A stretch of 39,408 nt of DNA, taken from positions 1-39,408 of the forward strand of contig JAZQMC010000015.1 of NCBI GenBank assembly GCA_045543095.1. The letters run 5' to 3'. A program made the position numbers and the translations under genes. Below are positions 8,201 through 16,243 of this stretch, one piece after another. The stretch's first letter is position 1. Each line of letters begins with the position of its first letter. The notes beneath the pieces are model-generated. The model ran no database searches and had not been told where the DNA came from. It saw nothing but the letters and a program-made list of their open reading frames with translations. This DNA is from Fimenecus sp045543095. GTDB lineage: Bacteria; Bacillota; Clostridia; Oscillospirales; Acutalibacteraceae.

Positions 8201-9481
8201 TTACTTCTCTATCTTTGTTTTTCCGCCCATATACATCTGTAAAGGCTTTGGAATGTTGATACTTCCGTCTGCATTAAGATTGTTTTCAAGGAACGCAATC
8301 AACATTCTCGGCGGTGCAACTACTGTATTATTTAATGTATGTGCAAAATAGTTGCCGTCTTTTGACTTAACACGAATTCCAAGTCGACGAGCCTGTGCAT
8401 CACCAAGGTTCGAGCAAGAGCCAACCTCGAAATACTTCTGCTGACGAGGACTCCAAGCCTCAACGTCACAGCTCTTAACCTTTAAGTCTGCCAAATCACC
8501 CGAACAACATTCAAGTGTTCTTACCGGAATATCAAGTGAACGGAAGAAATCAACTGAATTCTGCCAAAGTGTGTCATACCACTTCATACTCTCTTCGGGC
8601 TTACAAACAACAATCATTTCTTGCTTTTCAAACTGATGAATTCTGTAAACACCGCGTTCTTCAATGCCGTGTGCACCAACTTCTTTACGGAAGCAAGGGG
8701 AGTAGCTTGTAAGAGTTTTGGGAAGTTCATCTTCGGGAATATGGCTGTCAATAAACTTACCAATCATTGAGTGCTCGCTTGTACCGATAAGATAAAGGTC
8801 TTCGCCCTCAATTTTATACATCATATTTTCCATTTCTGCAAAGCTCATCACGCCTGTTACAACGTCGCTTCTAATCATAAATGGAGGAATATAATAGGTA
8901 AAGCCACGGTCAATCATAAAATCTCTTGCATAAGAGAGAATTGCTGAATGAAGTCTTGCAATATCACCGCAAAGGTAATAGAAACCGTTACCGCTTGTTT
9001 TTCTTGCAGAATCAAGGTCGATACCGTTAAGGCTTTCCATAATATCAACGTGGTAGGGGACTTCGAAATCGGGAGTTACAGGCTCACCGTAACGCTGAAT
9101 TTCAACATTTTCGCTGTCGTCCTTACCAATCGGCACACTATCGTCGATAATGTTAGGAATAACAAGCATAATTTTGCGGATTTCTTCGTCTAATTCGCCC
9201 TCTTTAACCTGAAGTGCATTAAGCTCGTCCGCAATATCCTTAACCTTCTGCTTAACAACCTCTGCCTCGTCGCGTTTGCCCTGTGCCATAAGTCCGCCGA
9301 TTTCTTTACTTACGGAATTACGAAGTGCACGAAGCTCATCGCCTCTGCCTTTTGCAGCTCTGTATTCAGCATCAAGCTCGATTACCTTATCAACAAGGGG
9401 GAGTTTCTCATCCTGAAACTTTTTCTTTATATTTTCTTTAACCGCATCGGGATTAGTTCTTAAAAACTTTATATCTAACAT
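8201..9481 (-). CDS. serS: Seryl-tRNA synthetase
   Basis: 426 residues, the usual length for a bacterial SerRS. It charges tRNA-Ser with serine in the cytoplasm. Residues ~1-105 form the long antiparallel coiled-coil arm that binds the tRNA variable arm (rich in Lys/Glu, starts MLDIKFLRTNPDAVKENI). The class II core follows. TSEHSM is the serine/ATP-site motif, and motif 2 includes FRKEVGAHGIEERGVYRIHQ with its two arginines. YFEVGSCSNLGDAQARR follows, which is the conserved segment before motif 3. Motif 3 is unusual: it reads HTLNNTVVAPPRMLIAFLEN where most bacterial enzymes have a GSGLAVGRT-type segment, although the key Arg and the LEN are kept. AAAGGA precedes the ATG. It sits 16 nt downstream of parB. 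Confidence 0.97.
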   Translation of the reverse strand: MLDIKFLRTNPDAVKENIKKKFQDEKLPLVDKVIELDAEYRAAKGRGDELRALRNSVSKEIGGLMAQGKRDEAEVVKQKVKDIADELNALQVKEGELDEEIRKIMLVIPNIIDDSVPIGKDDSENVEIQRYGEPVTPDFEVPYHVDIMESLNGIDLDSARKTSGNGFYYLCGDIARLHSAILSYARDFMIDRGFTYYIPPFMIRSDVVTGVMSFAEMENMMYKIEGEDLYLIGTSEHSMIGKFIDSHIPEDELPKTLTSYSPCFRKEVGAHGIEERGVYRIHQFEKQEMIVVCKPEESMKWYDTLWQNSVDFFRSLDIPVRTLECCSGDLADLKVKSCDVEAWSPRQQKYFEVGSCSNLGDAQARRLGIRVKSKDGNYFAHTLNNTVVAPPRMLIAFLENNLNADGSINIPKPLQMYMGGKTKIEK

Positions 9482-9497
9482 AATTGTTTTCCTTTCA

Positions 9498-10361
9498 TTA
9501 TTCTTTGTCGAATTCTTTAGCGAGTTTTGTCAAATCCTCTTTACCGAAGAATTCGAATTCGAGAGTGCCTTTATGACCTGAGCTTGACAAATAAACCTTA
9601 ACTTTTCTGCCAAGAATATTTGTGAGGGCAATCTCAACCTCGTCATAGAATTTATCTCGTTTTTTCTCACGCTTTTTCGGTGTTGGTTTTTCACCCTGCA
9701 AAGCGTATTTTACCATTTTTTCAACCTGACGTACTGAAAGCTCGTTTGCAATTACGCTTTCTGCAATGCGAAGCATTTCTTTTTCGTCGTCAAGGCTTAA
9801 TAATGCTCGGGAATGTCCCGCTGTGATTTTACCTTCACTCAATAATGTCAATACAGATTTGGGGAGTTTGAGCAATCGGAGTGTATTTGTAACTGCAACG
9901 CGAGATTTACCAACACGGTCTGCAGTTTCTTCCTGTGTAAGCCCATAGGTTTCAATAAGAGATTTAAGCCCCTCTGCTTCTTCAACGGGGTTCAAATCTT
10001 CACGCTGTAAATTCTCAATAAGAGCAAACACGCTTGCTTCTTCATCGCTCATTTCACGGATTGTTACGGGAACCTCGTGAAGACCCGCAATATGAGCCGC
10101 ACGCCAACGACGTTCACCGGCTACAAGCTGATAACTGCCGTCCGACATAGGACGAACGAGCAAGGGCTGAATTATACCGTTTTTCTCAATACTTTTTGCA
10201 AGTTCATTAAGTGCACTTTCATCAAAAAGTTTACGTGGCTGGTCACGGTTTGGCTCAATTTCATGAATTGCAAGTTTTACGGCAGATGTACCGTTTTCTG
10301 TTGCGGAATTATCAAGAAAAAGAGCATCTAAGCCTGTGCCTAATCCGCCTTTTTTAGCCAT
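9498..10361 (-). CDS. parB: Chromosome partitioning protein ParB (Spo0J)
   Basis: 287 residues from the second in-frame ATG. That start is chosen because GAGGTG sits 7 nt before it; the ATG two codons earlier (10367) has only 1 nt of spacing. The N-terminal GLGTGLDALF is the peptide that stimulates ParA. The CTP-binding ParB domain follows with GERRWRAA (residues ~73-80) and ENLQRE (~115). The HTH (residues ~150-170, GKSRVAVTNTLRLLKLP) has Arg and Thr at the positions that specify parS in published ParB/Noc work, and Gly in TAGHSR at the fourth position. The C-terminal ~50 residues form the dimerisation domain. ParB loads at parS as a CTP-dependent clamp and recruits SMC. It follows parA by 11 nt and is surely co-transcribed with it. 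Confidence 0.97.
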   Translation of the reverse strand: MAKKGGLGTGLDALFLDNSATENGTSAVKLAIHEIEPNRDQPRKLFDESALNELAKSIEKNGIIQPLLVRPMSDGSYQLVAGERRWRAAHIAGLHEVPVTIREMSDEEASVFALIENLQREDLNPVEEAEGLKSLIETYGLTQEETADRVGKSRVAVTNTLRLLKLPKSVLTLLSEGKITAGHSRALLSLDDEKEMLRIAESVIANELSVRQVEKMVKYALQGEKPTPKKREKKRDKFYDEVEIALTNILGRKVKVYLSSSGHKGTLEFEFFGKEDLTKLAKEFDKE

Positions 10362-10372
10362 TCTCATTCACC

Positions 10373-11137
10373 TCATTTTTGCTGGGATAAAAATTCCTCT
10401 GCAAAATCGTTATAAGCGATTGCACCTTTTGAATTCTTATCATAATACATAATCGGCTCACCAAAAGACGGAGCCTCTGAAAGTCTTACATTTCGCGGAA
10501 TTGTGGTTTTATAAACTTTATTCGGGAAAAACTTTTTGATTTCGCTTACTACCTGTTGTGTAAGGTTAAGTCTGCCATCATACATTGTCTGCAAAACACC
10601 CTCAAGTTCAATATGGGGGTTATAAAGTCTTTTAACCTGACGAACGGTGGCCATTAACTGTGCCAGACCCTCAAGTGCATAAAATTCACACTGTACGGGA
10701 ACTAAAAATGTATCAGAAGCCGTTAAAGCGTTGATTGTTATAAGACCGAGAGAGGGGGGACAATCAAAGAAAATGTAATCATATTTATCCCAAAGCTGTG
10801 CCACCGCAATTTTTAATCGGCTTTCACGCTTTTCTATTTCAATTAGTTCAACCTCTGCACCCGCAAGATTCAAATCGGCGGGAATAACATCAACATTTTT
10901 AAACGGTGTTTTTACAACCACGTCATTGGCATTTATGTCCTTGACAAGAATATCATAGGACGAATTGACAATTTTGCGTTTGTTTATACCAAATCCGCTT
11001 GTGGAATTACCCTGGGGGTCAATATCTGCAAGCAACACCTTAAAGCCTTTAGCACCCACTGCGGCTGCAAGGCTCACGGCAGTTGTAGTTTTACCCACTC
11101 CGCCTTTCTGGTTAATAATTGAAACGACTTTTGCCAA
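10373..11137 (-). CDS. parA: Chromosome partitioning ATPase ParA (Soj)
   Basis: 254 residues, the family length. I choose the TTG at 11137 because GGAG lies 9 nt upstream and the protein then begins MAKVVSIINQKGGVGKTT, as Soj proteins do; the longer frame from 11179 adds a non-conserved tail. The deviant Walker A motif (KGGVGKTT, residues ~11-18), Walker A' (DIDPQGNSTSG) and Walker B (YIFFDCPPSLGL) are intact. ParA binds DNA as an ATP dimer. With ParB at parS it helps segregate the origin, and the Soj type also modulates DnaA. A TATACT-like -10 lies at 11201-11206 on the minus strand with a poor -35, so a separate promoter for parAB is possible. Confidence 0.97.
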   Translation of the reverse strand: MAKVVSIINQKGGVGKTTTAVSLAAAVGAKGFKVLLADIDPQGNSTSGFGINKRKIVNSSYDILVKDINANDVVVKTPFKNVDVIPADLNLAGAEVELIEIEKRESRLKIAVAQLWDKYDYIFFDCPPSLGLITINALTASDTFLVPVQCEFYALEGLAQLMATVRQVKRLYNPHIELEGVLQTMYDGRLNLTQQVVSEIKKFFPNKVYKTTIPRNVRLSEAPSFGEPIMYYDKNSKGAIAYNDFAEEFLSQQK

Positions 11138-11294
11138 GAAATCCCACTCCGAAATGGTAAAAAGGTACTTTTTTCGCACCCAAATACCCGATTTTACATA
11201 AGTATAACATATATTTTTATAAAATAAAAGTAAAAAAGCAGATTTTTTACAAATTTATAATAATTTACAAAATTTTCTAAATATTGCTTACCAA
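11138..11294. other. AT-rich parA upstream region
   Basis: No gene is visible. It holds the parA ribosome-binding site (GGAG near 11147-11150), a possible -10 (minus strand, 11201-11206) and a strongly AT-rich tract up to the parS site. Together with parS, the palindromic repeat and the hairpin below it makes up the 411-bp noc-parA spacer. Confidence 0.4.
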
Positions 11295-11310
11295 TGTTTC
11301 ACGTGGAACA
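11295..11310. promoter_or_regulatory. parS site 1 (ParB binding), noc-parA spacer
   Basis: TGTTTCACGTGGAACA matches the near-universal parS sequence TGTTTCACGTGAAACA at 15 of 16 positions. It lies directly upstream of parAB and about 7 kb from dnaA, a normal place for a parS site. Confidence 0.9.
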
Positions 11311-11316
11311 AGTTAA

Positions 11317-11403
11317 GTGTCATTCTGAGGAGCAACGCGACGAAGAATCTCGTTGTTTTATATTTTGGTTGGTTGAGATTCTTCGCTTCGCTCAGAATGA
11401 CAC
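11317..11403. repeat. Dispersed palindromic repeat, family A, copy 2
   Basis: Same element and same orientation as at 6055-6143: a long left arm beginning GTGTCATTCTGAG and a short right arm ending CTCAGAATGACAC. It sits 6 bp from the parS site, in noncoding DNA. Confidence 0.75.
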
Positions 11404-11432
11404 AATAAACATACCTTATGAGAACAGCAAAA

Positions 11433-11450
11433 GACTCCCTTGCGGGAGCC
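11433..11450 (-). terminator. Hairpin downstream of noc, weak terminator
   Basis: A 7-bp stem (11433-11439 with 11444-11450) with a four-base loop, followed on the minus strand by a short T-run. It lies ~100 nt after the noc stop codon, so it may end the rpmH-to-noc transcript. Another small hairpin (GTGGC/GCCAC near 11490-11505) precedes it. Confidence 0.4.
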
Positions 11451-11548
11451 TTTCGCTGTGGATGTGGGGTGTGAAAGAGAAGGATATGGGTGGCTTTCGC
11501 CACTGTATAAAATCACTCGACATCGGGGGATGGAGTGGTTTTATCAAA

Positions 11549-12373
11549 TTAAGTTGCAATCTGCTTGATGTTATCATCAAGTTTCGGAATTCGCACAATG
11601 TACTCAACATACTCATCGGTTTCAGTCTTGACTGAATCTGCATCAATACCTGCTCTACGCATAGTATCTACCGCATTGTTAAGTGTATTTATAAAAATAC
11701 GAATGTCCTTGAAGCCTTTAAGCACTTGTCGTTTGGGATTTTCATTCTTACGAAGCATCTGGTCTATAAGCGTTTCGGTTTCGCCCACATTCAAGTGCCT
11801 TTCAATTATTATTGATAATGCACGCGAGCGTTGAACTTCGTCTGTTAATGATAATAACGCTCTCGCGTGACGCTCGGTGAGTCCTGCACGGCTAATCTGA
11901 TAACGCATTTCGTCGCTGAGTTTCAATAATCTTAATTTATTTGAAAGAGTGGACTGTGCTCTGCCAAGCCTTTTACAAAGTTCGTCTTGACTCATACGGT
12001 AATCGGTTACAAGAGTCGCAAGAGCTTCTGCTTCTTCAAAATAATCAAGATTTTGTCTTTGCAGATTTTCAAGGACTGCAAACACGGCGGAGTCGGTTTC
12101 AGAAATCTCGGTAACAATGCAGGGTACTGTCGCAAGCCCGATAAGTCGGGAGGCTCGCAATCTGCGTTCGCCTGCAATAAGTTCATATTTTCCGCCCTCA
12201 AGCGAACGAACAAGCAAGGGCTGAAGAATACCGTTTGTACGAATACTCTGTGCCAATCCCTCAAGCTCATCATAATCAAACCTTTTTCTCGGTTGATTTG
12301 GATTTGGGAGAATGTCGGTTTGAGGTATTAACATTATTTTGTTTTCTCGCTTGTCTTTATTCTGTCGTCGCAT
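11549..12373 (-). CDS. noc: Nucleoid occlusion protein Noc (ParB paralogue)
   Basis: 274 residues. GGAGG lies 8 nt before the ATG. It is a ParB-family CTPase: LIAGERRLRA (CTP motif, residues ~65-75), VLENLQRQNLDYFEEAEAL, then an HTH reading GRAQSTLSNKLRLLKLS. At the four positions published as switching ParB to Noc DNA specificity (Caulobacter numbering 173, 179, 184, 201) this protein has Gln, Lys, Lys and Arg, the Noc set; its neighbour ParB has Arg, Thr, Lys, Gly. The position between rsmG and parA is also that of Noc in Bacillus. Noc binds sites resembling ATTTCCCGGGAAAT and keeps the Z-ring off the nucleoid. The N-terminus before the ParB core is only ~13 polar, charged residues, so the membrane-binding amphipathic helix of Bacillus Noc is not evident. 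Confidence 0.88.
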   Translation of the reverse strand: MRRQNKDKRENKIMLIPQTDILPNPNQPRKRFDYDELEGLAQSIRTNGILQPLLVRSLEGGKYELIAGERRLRASRLIGLATVPCIVTEISETDSAVFAVLENLQRQNLDYFEEAEALATLVTDYRMSQDELCKRLGRAQSTLSNKLRLLKLSDEMRYQISRAGLTERHARALLSLTDEVQRSRALSIIIERHLNVGETETLIDQMLRKNENPKRQVLKGFKDIRIFINTLNNAVDTMRRAGIDADSVKTETDEYVEYIVRIPKLDDNIKQIAT

Positions 12374-12381
12374 AAGAAAAA

Positions 12382-12422
12382 CCTCCGCAGTGCTTGTCCT
12401 TGATTACAAGTTTAGCACTACG
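12382..12422 (-). promoter_or_regulatory. Hairpin abutting the noc ribosome-binding site
   Basis: On the minus strand CGTAGTGCT (12414-12422) pairs with AGCACTGCG (12386-12394), 9 bp with one G-U pair. An inner CTTGT/ACAAG pairing competes for three bases. The 3' arm runs straight into GGAGG (12382-12386), so folding could limit noc translation or be part of an attenuator. No U-tract follows. Confidence 0.4.
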
Positions 12423-12484
12423 AAGGCTTGTTTGTAAAGAAAATCCGTTCGCCCGAAATGGTTTGTTATCAACGGTTTTCGCTA

Positions 12485-13198
12485 TTATTTTAAAGGTTTT
12501 TTCGCGATTTGTGCAGATGGTCTTGGATATTTTGTCGGGGTTTGCGAATTCTTTTTAATTTTAATTATTCTGCGGGGCATATTTTCGACTAAATCGAACA
12601 CAATATCCTCTTCAATTTTTCCGCCCAATATACCAATAGCCTTTTTAGCCTCGCCGATTTCTTCATTACTCTCTGCAGATTTCATTGAAACAAAGCTTCC
12701 GCCTTGTTTAACGAACGGCAAGCAATATTCAGAAAGAACGGGGAGTGCTGCAACCGCACGTGCAGTTGCAAAATCATATTTTTCTCTGTATTTTGCAAGC
12801 TGTGCCGCTTCTTCCGCTCTCATGTGCAAAATTTCGCCCTGAACACCGCACTCATTCAAAACATTTTCAATAAAGCCTAATTTTTTGCGAGTACTGTCGA
12901 GAAATGTCATTTTTATGTCGGGGCGAGCAAGTTTTAATACAAGACCCGGAAAACCCGCACCTGTGCCAACATCAATAATCTTTGCATTTTCGGGAATATC
13001 CACATATTTAAAGATTGCAAGACAATCGGCAAAATGCTTGACTGTTACATCGTCAGGCTCTTTGATTGCAGTAAGATTAAAACTCTTGTTTGTTTCAATA
13101 AGCATTTCTGCAAATTTGTCAAGACGAGTAAATGCATCGTCGTCAATATTTATTTCAAATGGTTTAATTGTTTCGTAAAATAATTCTTTATTAAGCAT
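12485..13198 (-). CDS. rsmG: 16S rRNA (guanine527-N7)-methyltransferase RsmG
   Basis: 237 residues, typical of RsmG (GidB). It methylates N7 of G527 in 16S rRNA with S-adenosylmethionine; loss gives low-level streptomycin resistance in several bacteria. The Rossmann methyltransferase fold is clear: KIIDVGTGAGFPGLVLKLA is the SAM-binding motif I (residues ~70-88), followed by FLDSTRKKLGFIENV, and FATARAVAALPVLSEYCLPF is the conserved RsmG segment. The C-terminus ends in a basic tail (residues ~215-237, Lys/Pro-rich) that is less conserved. It lies between mnmG and noc as in Bacillus. The intergenic repeat at 13223-13331 separates it from mnmG. Confidence 0.96.
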   Translation of the reverse strand: MLNKELFYETIKPFEINIDDDAFTRLDKFAEMLIETNKSFNLTAIKEPDDVTVKHFADCLAIFKYVDIPENAKIIDVGTGAGFPGLVLKLARPDIKMTFLDSTRKKLGFIENVLNECGVQGEILHMRAEEAAQLAKYREKYDFATARAVAALPVLSEYCLPFVKQGGSFVSMKSAESNEEIGEAKKAIGILGGKIEEDIVFDLVENMPRRIIKIKKNSQTPTKYPRPSAQIAKKPLK

Positions 13199-13222
13199 AA
13201 TTGTAATCCTTTACACAGATAT

Positions 13223-13331
13223 GCCTTCCCCTTGAGGGGAAGGGGGACCGCTTGCGGTGGATGAGGTGTTTTTTTAATTACACCTCATCAGTCTCGCATA
13301 CGCTCGACAGCTTCTCCTCAAGGAGAAGCCT
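13223..13331. repeat. Compound palindromic repeat between rsmG and mnmG (family B)
   Basis: About 109 bp of nested inverted repeats: a hairpin of CTTCCCC/GGGGAAG at the left end, ACCGC/GCGGT next, ATGAGGTGT/ACACCTCAT in the centre (13261-13287) and GCTTCTCC/GGAGAAGC at the right end. It is noncoding. The right-hand hairpin is followed by TTTTT on the plus strand, so it could stop transcription running against mnmG, but not that of mnmG-rsmG. Elements of this kind are scattered in gut Clostridia. Confidence 0.7.
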
Positions 13332-13333
13332 TT

Positions 13334-15202
13334 TTATATATCATTCTTTGCAAGATAAATCAATAATACCGAAATATCTGATGGTGAAACTCCGCTTATA
13401 CGGGAAGCTTGTCCAACGCTTTCGGGACGCACCTTTTTAAGTTTTTCTCTTGCTTCAAGGCGGAGAGAATAAACATCGTCATAATTTATATCCGCAGGAA
13501 TTTTCTTAACTTCAAGTCGTCGCATTTCATTGACCTTTGCCTGCTGACGCTTAATGTATCCCTCGTATTTCAAGTCAATTTCAACTTGTTCAAAAATATC
13601 GGGAGTAAGCTTCGGTCGGGTTTTGTCAAATGGTGTAAGACATTCATAATCAAGTTGTGGGCGTTTAATAAGCTCTGCCAATCTTATGCCCGTTTTCATT
13701 GGTGCTGTTTCACGTGAAACAAGAACCTCATTGATTTCAGGCGAGGGGGCAATGGTAATACTCTCAACTCTTTCACGCTCTTGCTTTATAAGTTCCATTT
13801 TCTTGCAGAAACGGTCATATCTCTCTTGTGATACAAGTCCTTGCTCATAGCCTAACTGCGTAAGACGAATATCCGCATTATCCTGACGAAGTAAAAGTCT
13901 GTATTCGCTTCGTGAGGTCATCATTCTGTATGGGTCTGAACAACCCTTTGTTACAAGGTCGTCAATGAGTGTACCGATATATGAGCTTGCACGGTCAAGA
14001 ATAAATGGTTCTTTACCGTTGATTTTGTTATAAGCATTAATACCCGCCACAAGTCCCTGTGCCGCAGCTTCTTCGTAACCCGATGAGCCGTTGAACTGAC
14101 CTGCACCGAAAAGATTTTCAATATTGCTGAATTCTAACGATGCTTTGAGTGCCAAGGGGTCAACGCAGTCATATTCGATTGCGTAAGCAGTTCTCATAAC
14201 CTCAACATTCTCAAGTCCTTTGATACTTCTCAAGAATTTAAGTTGAACATCCTCGGGAAGTGATGATGACATACCCTGCAAATACAATTCTTCGGTATCA
14301 AGTCCGCAGGGCTCAATAAAGAGTTGATGTCTTTCTTTTTCACTGAATCTCACAATCTTATCTTCAATACTGGGGCAATATCGGGGGCCAACACCCTCAA
14401 TTTTTCCCGAATAAAGAGGTGAGCGGTGAATATTTTCAAGAATTATTCTTTTTGTTTCTTCGTTTGTATATGTAATATGGCAAACAGATTTATTCTCGGG
14501 CAATTCTGTTGTATCAAATGAGAATGGAACAATCTGCTCATCGCCCTCTTGTATTTCTAATTCAGAAAAATCAACACTACGTCTATTAACTCGCGATGGA
14601 GTTCCTGTTTTAAATCTTCGCAGCGGAATATTCATTTTTTTGAGTGCCTCTGTAAGTCGGGTTGCGGCAAACATACCGTCGGGACCACTTTCATAAGACA
14701 CATCACCAATATAAATTCTTCCGCCCAAAAATGTGCCGGTTGCGAGAATTACTGCCTTTGCAGAATAAATCGCTTCAAGTTGAGTTTTAAGCATAAATAA
14801 ATCGCCCTCTTTATAAAGGTCAACTATTTCTGCTTGTTTCATATCAAGGTTTTCTTGCAATTCAAGAGTGTGCTTCATATATTTGGAATATTCGCGACGG
14901 TCAATCTGGGCACGCAAGGAATGAACCGCAGGGCCTTTGCCTCGGTTAAGCATTCTTGTCTGTATGGAATTTTTATCTGCGGCAATACCCATTTCACCGC
15001 CGAGAGCGTCAATTTCACGAACAAGATGTCCCTTTGATGTACCGCCGATTGACGGGTTACAAGGCATATTGCCAACCCAGTCCATATTTATTGTGAAAAT
15101 CACCGTTTTAGCACCAAGTCGAGCAGAGGCGAGTGCGGCTTCAATACCCGCATGACCTGCACCGATAACGGCAATATCATATTCTTTTGCAAAATATTCC
15201 AT
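13334..15202 (-). CDS. mnmG: tRNA uridine-5-carboxymethylaminomethyl modification enzyme MnmG (GidA)
   Basis: 622 residues, standard length. With MnmE it installs the cmnm5/nm5 group on wobble U34 of certain tRNAs, using FAD. The N-terminal dinucleotide-binding motif is VIGAGHAGIEAALASARLG (residues ~12-30). The GidA signatures GNMPCNPSIGGTSKGHLVRE and GPKGPAVHSLRAQ-like segment (here RGKGPAVHSLRAQ) follow. Cysteines lie in PCNPSIGG and in GPRYCPSIEDK, the two redox-active sites of the family. FKTGTPSRVN and the C-terminal MnmE/tRNA-binding domain (SGVSPSDISVLL) are present. GAGG lies 7 nt before the ATG. Its partner mnmE, usually adjacent, is at 30025 on the other side of the origin. A perfect parS site is embedded in the coding sequence (13706-13721). 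Confidence 0.98.
   Translation of the reverse strand: MEYFAKEYDIAVIGAGHAGIEAALASARLGAKTVIFTINMDWVGNMPCNPSIGGTSKGHLVREIDALGGEMGIAADKNSIQTRMLNRGKGPAVHSLRAQIDRREYSKYMKHTLELQENLDMKQAEIVDLYKEGDLFMLKTQLEAIYSAKAVILATGTFLGGRIYIGDVSYESGPDGMFAATRLTEALKKMNIPLRRFKTGTPSRVNRRSVDFSELEIQEGDEQIVPFSFDTTELPENKSVCHITYTNEETKRIILENIHRSPLYSGKIEGVGPRYCPSIEDKIVRFSEKERHQLFIEPCGLDTEELYLQGMSSSLPEDVQLKFLRSIKGLENVEVMRTAYAIEYDCVDPLALKASLEFSNIENLFGAGQFNGSSGYEEAAAQGLVAGINAYNKINGKEPFILDRASSYIGTLIDDLVTKGCSDPYRMMTSRSEYRLLLRQDNADIRLTQLGYEQGLVSQERYDRFCKKMELIKQERERVESITIAPSPEINEVLVSRETAPMKTGIRLAELIKRPQLDYECLTPFDKTRPKLTPDIFEQVEIDLKYEGYIKRQQAKVNEMRRLEVKKIPADINYDDVYSLRLEAREKLKKVRPESVGQASRISGVSPSDISVLLIYLAKNDI
13706..13721. promoter_or_regulatory. 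parS site 2 (ParB binding) inside mnmG
   Basis: TGTTTCACGTGAAACA, a perfect match to the parS consensus. In the mnmG frame it encodes the residues VSRET, in a variable part of the protein, so the DNA site does not disturb a catalytic motif. Confidence 0.95.
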
Positions 15203-15223
15203 AATTATTCCTCAAAATAAAAT

Positions 15224-15248
15224 AGCGGTAAGTATTCCTACCACCGCC
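15224..15248 (-). terminator. Hairpin terminator between jag and mnmG
   Basis: On the minus strand a GCGGT/ACCGC-based stem with further GG/CC pairs, followed by TATTTTATTTT. It lies directly after the jag stop codon and just before the mnmG ribosome-binding site. It may attenuate read-through from the rpmH operon. Confidence 0.5.
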
Positions 15249-15255
15249 ATTATTT

Positions 15256-16230
15256 TTATTCTTCTGTTACTGCACTGCGGATTTCAACTTTACCGTAAAG
15301 TGAACCACCGTCAATATCACTCTTGGGAGCTCTATCGGGAGAAATTTCGGGCTTATAAGCTTCTTTTCTCTCGCGTCTGCCACCGTTACGATTATTTTTT
15401 CCGCCACGGTTACCACCGTTTCTTGCACCCTCAACAGGTGTAATTACAACTCGTCTGTCAAGGTCTGAACCTACTGAATGAGAAGTTGCACCCTGCACGT
15501 CCTGAACGGCTGTGTGGATAATTCTTCTCTCATAAGGATTCATTGGTTCAAGAGAAATGTTTCTTCCCTGACGAACTGCCTTCATAGCAGTTTTACGAGC
15601 AAGAATTTTAAGAGTTTCTTCACGCTTTGCACGGTAATTGCCAACGTTGATTGCAACTCTCTTATAACTCTGATTACCCTTATTAGCCATCATTCTTGCA
15701 AGGTACTGAATAGCATCAAGAGTTTCGCCACGCTTACCGATAATAATACCGTAATCATCGCCACAATCAAGCTCAAAGTAAATTTCTTCTTCGTTTGACA
15801 TTTCTTTGATTTCGCACTCTGTCATTCCAAGACCGAGAACGATTGACTTGATATAATCAGCAGTTTCCTTATAAAGATTTGTTTCAACAAGAGGAAGTTC
15901 GGGGTTTTCTACCTTTTCTTCTTTCATTTCTTTTTTAGGCTCTGCCTTTTTTTCTTCTTTTTTAGCCTCATTCTTCTGCTGGGGCTTTTTATTGTCATTT
16001 TTCTTGTGATTTTTGTTATTATGCTGTTTCTTTTCGGGTTTTGGGTCACTGACTTCGATTGTTACTTTAACCTTTGCAGGACTACCGCCGAAAAGACCAA
16101 GAAACTTCTTTGCAGGAATCTGTAAAACTTCAACGTTGAAATCGTCAAAATCGCTGATGCCAAGCTCAAGCATAGCAGCAGTCTTTGCAGCCTCAACCGT
16201 AGTACCGGTTCCGATTGCTTCTTTAATCAT
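15256..16230 (-). CDS. jag: RNA-binding protein Jag / KhpB
   Basis: 324 residues with the three Jag parts. The Jag-N domain (residues 1-~60) contains KKFLGLFGGSPAKVKV. A long Lys/Glu/Gln linker follows (~65-115). Then come a KH domain with YGIIIGKRGETLDAIQYL (GxxG motif in a IIGKRGET form, residues ~175-200) and an R3H domain ending MNPYERRIIHTAVQ (the R-x3-H signature). The C-terminus is an Arg/Gly/Asn-rich tail (~275-300) likely to add RNA affinity. KhpB pairs with KhpA and acts as an RNA chaperone linked to cell envelope and division control in Firmicutes. It lies 13 nt downstream of yidC, the common yidC-jag pair. Confidence 0.95.
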   Translation of the reverse strand: MIKEAIGTGTTVEAAKTAAMLELGISDFDDFNVEVLQIPAKKFLGLFGGSPAKVKVTIEVSDPKPEKKQHNNKNHKKNDNKKPQQKNEAKKEEKKAEPKKEMKEEKVENPELPLVETNLYKETADYIKSIVLGLGMTECEIKEMSNEEEIYFELDCGDDYGIIIGKRGETLDAIQYLARMMANKGNQSYKRVAINVGNYRAKREETLKILARKTAMKAVRQGRNISLEPMNPYERRIIHTAVQDVQGATSHSVGSDLDRRVVITPVEGARNGGNRGGKNNRNGGRRERKEAYKPEISPDRAPKSDIDGGSLYGKVEIRSAVTEE

Positions 16231-16243
16231 ATTACACCTCGAA

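Noticed and set aside
11294..11635. Open frame on the plus strand spanning the family A repeat and the noc end
   Set aside because: It runs through a palindromic repeat and antisense to noc, with no ribosome-binding site; a chance frame.
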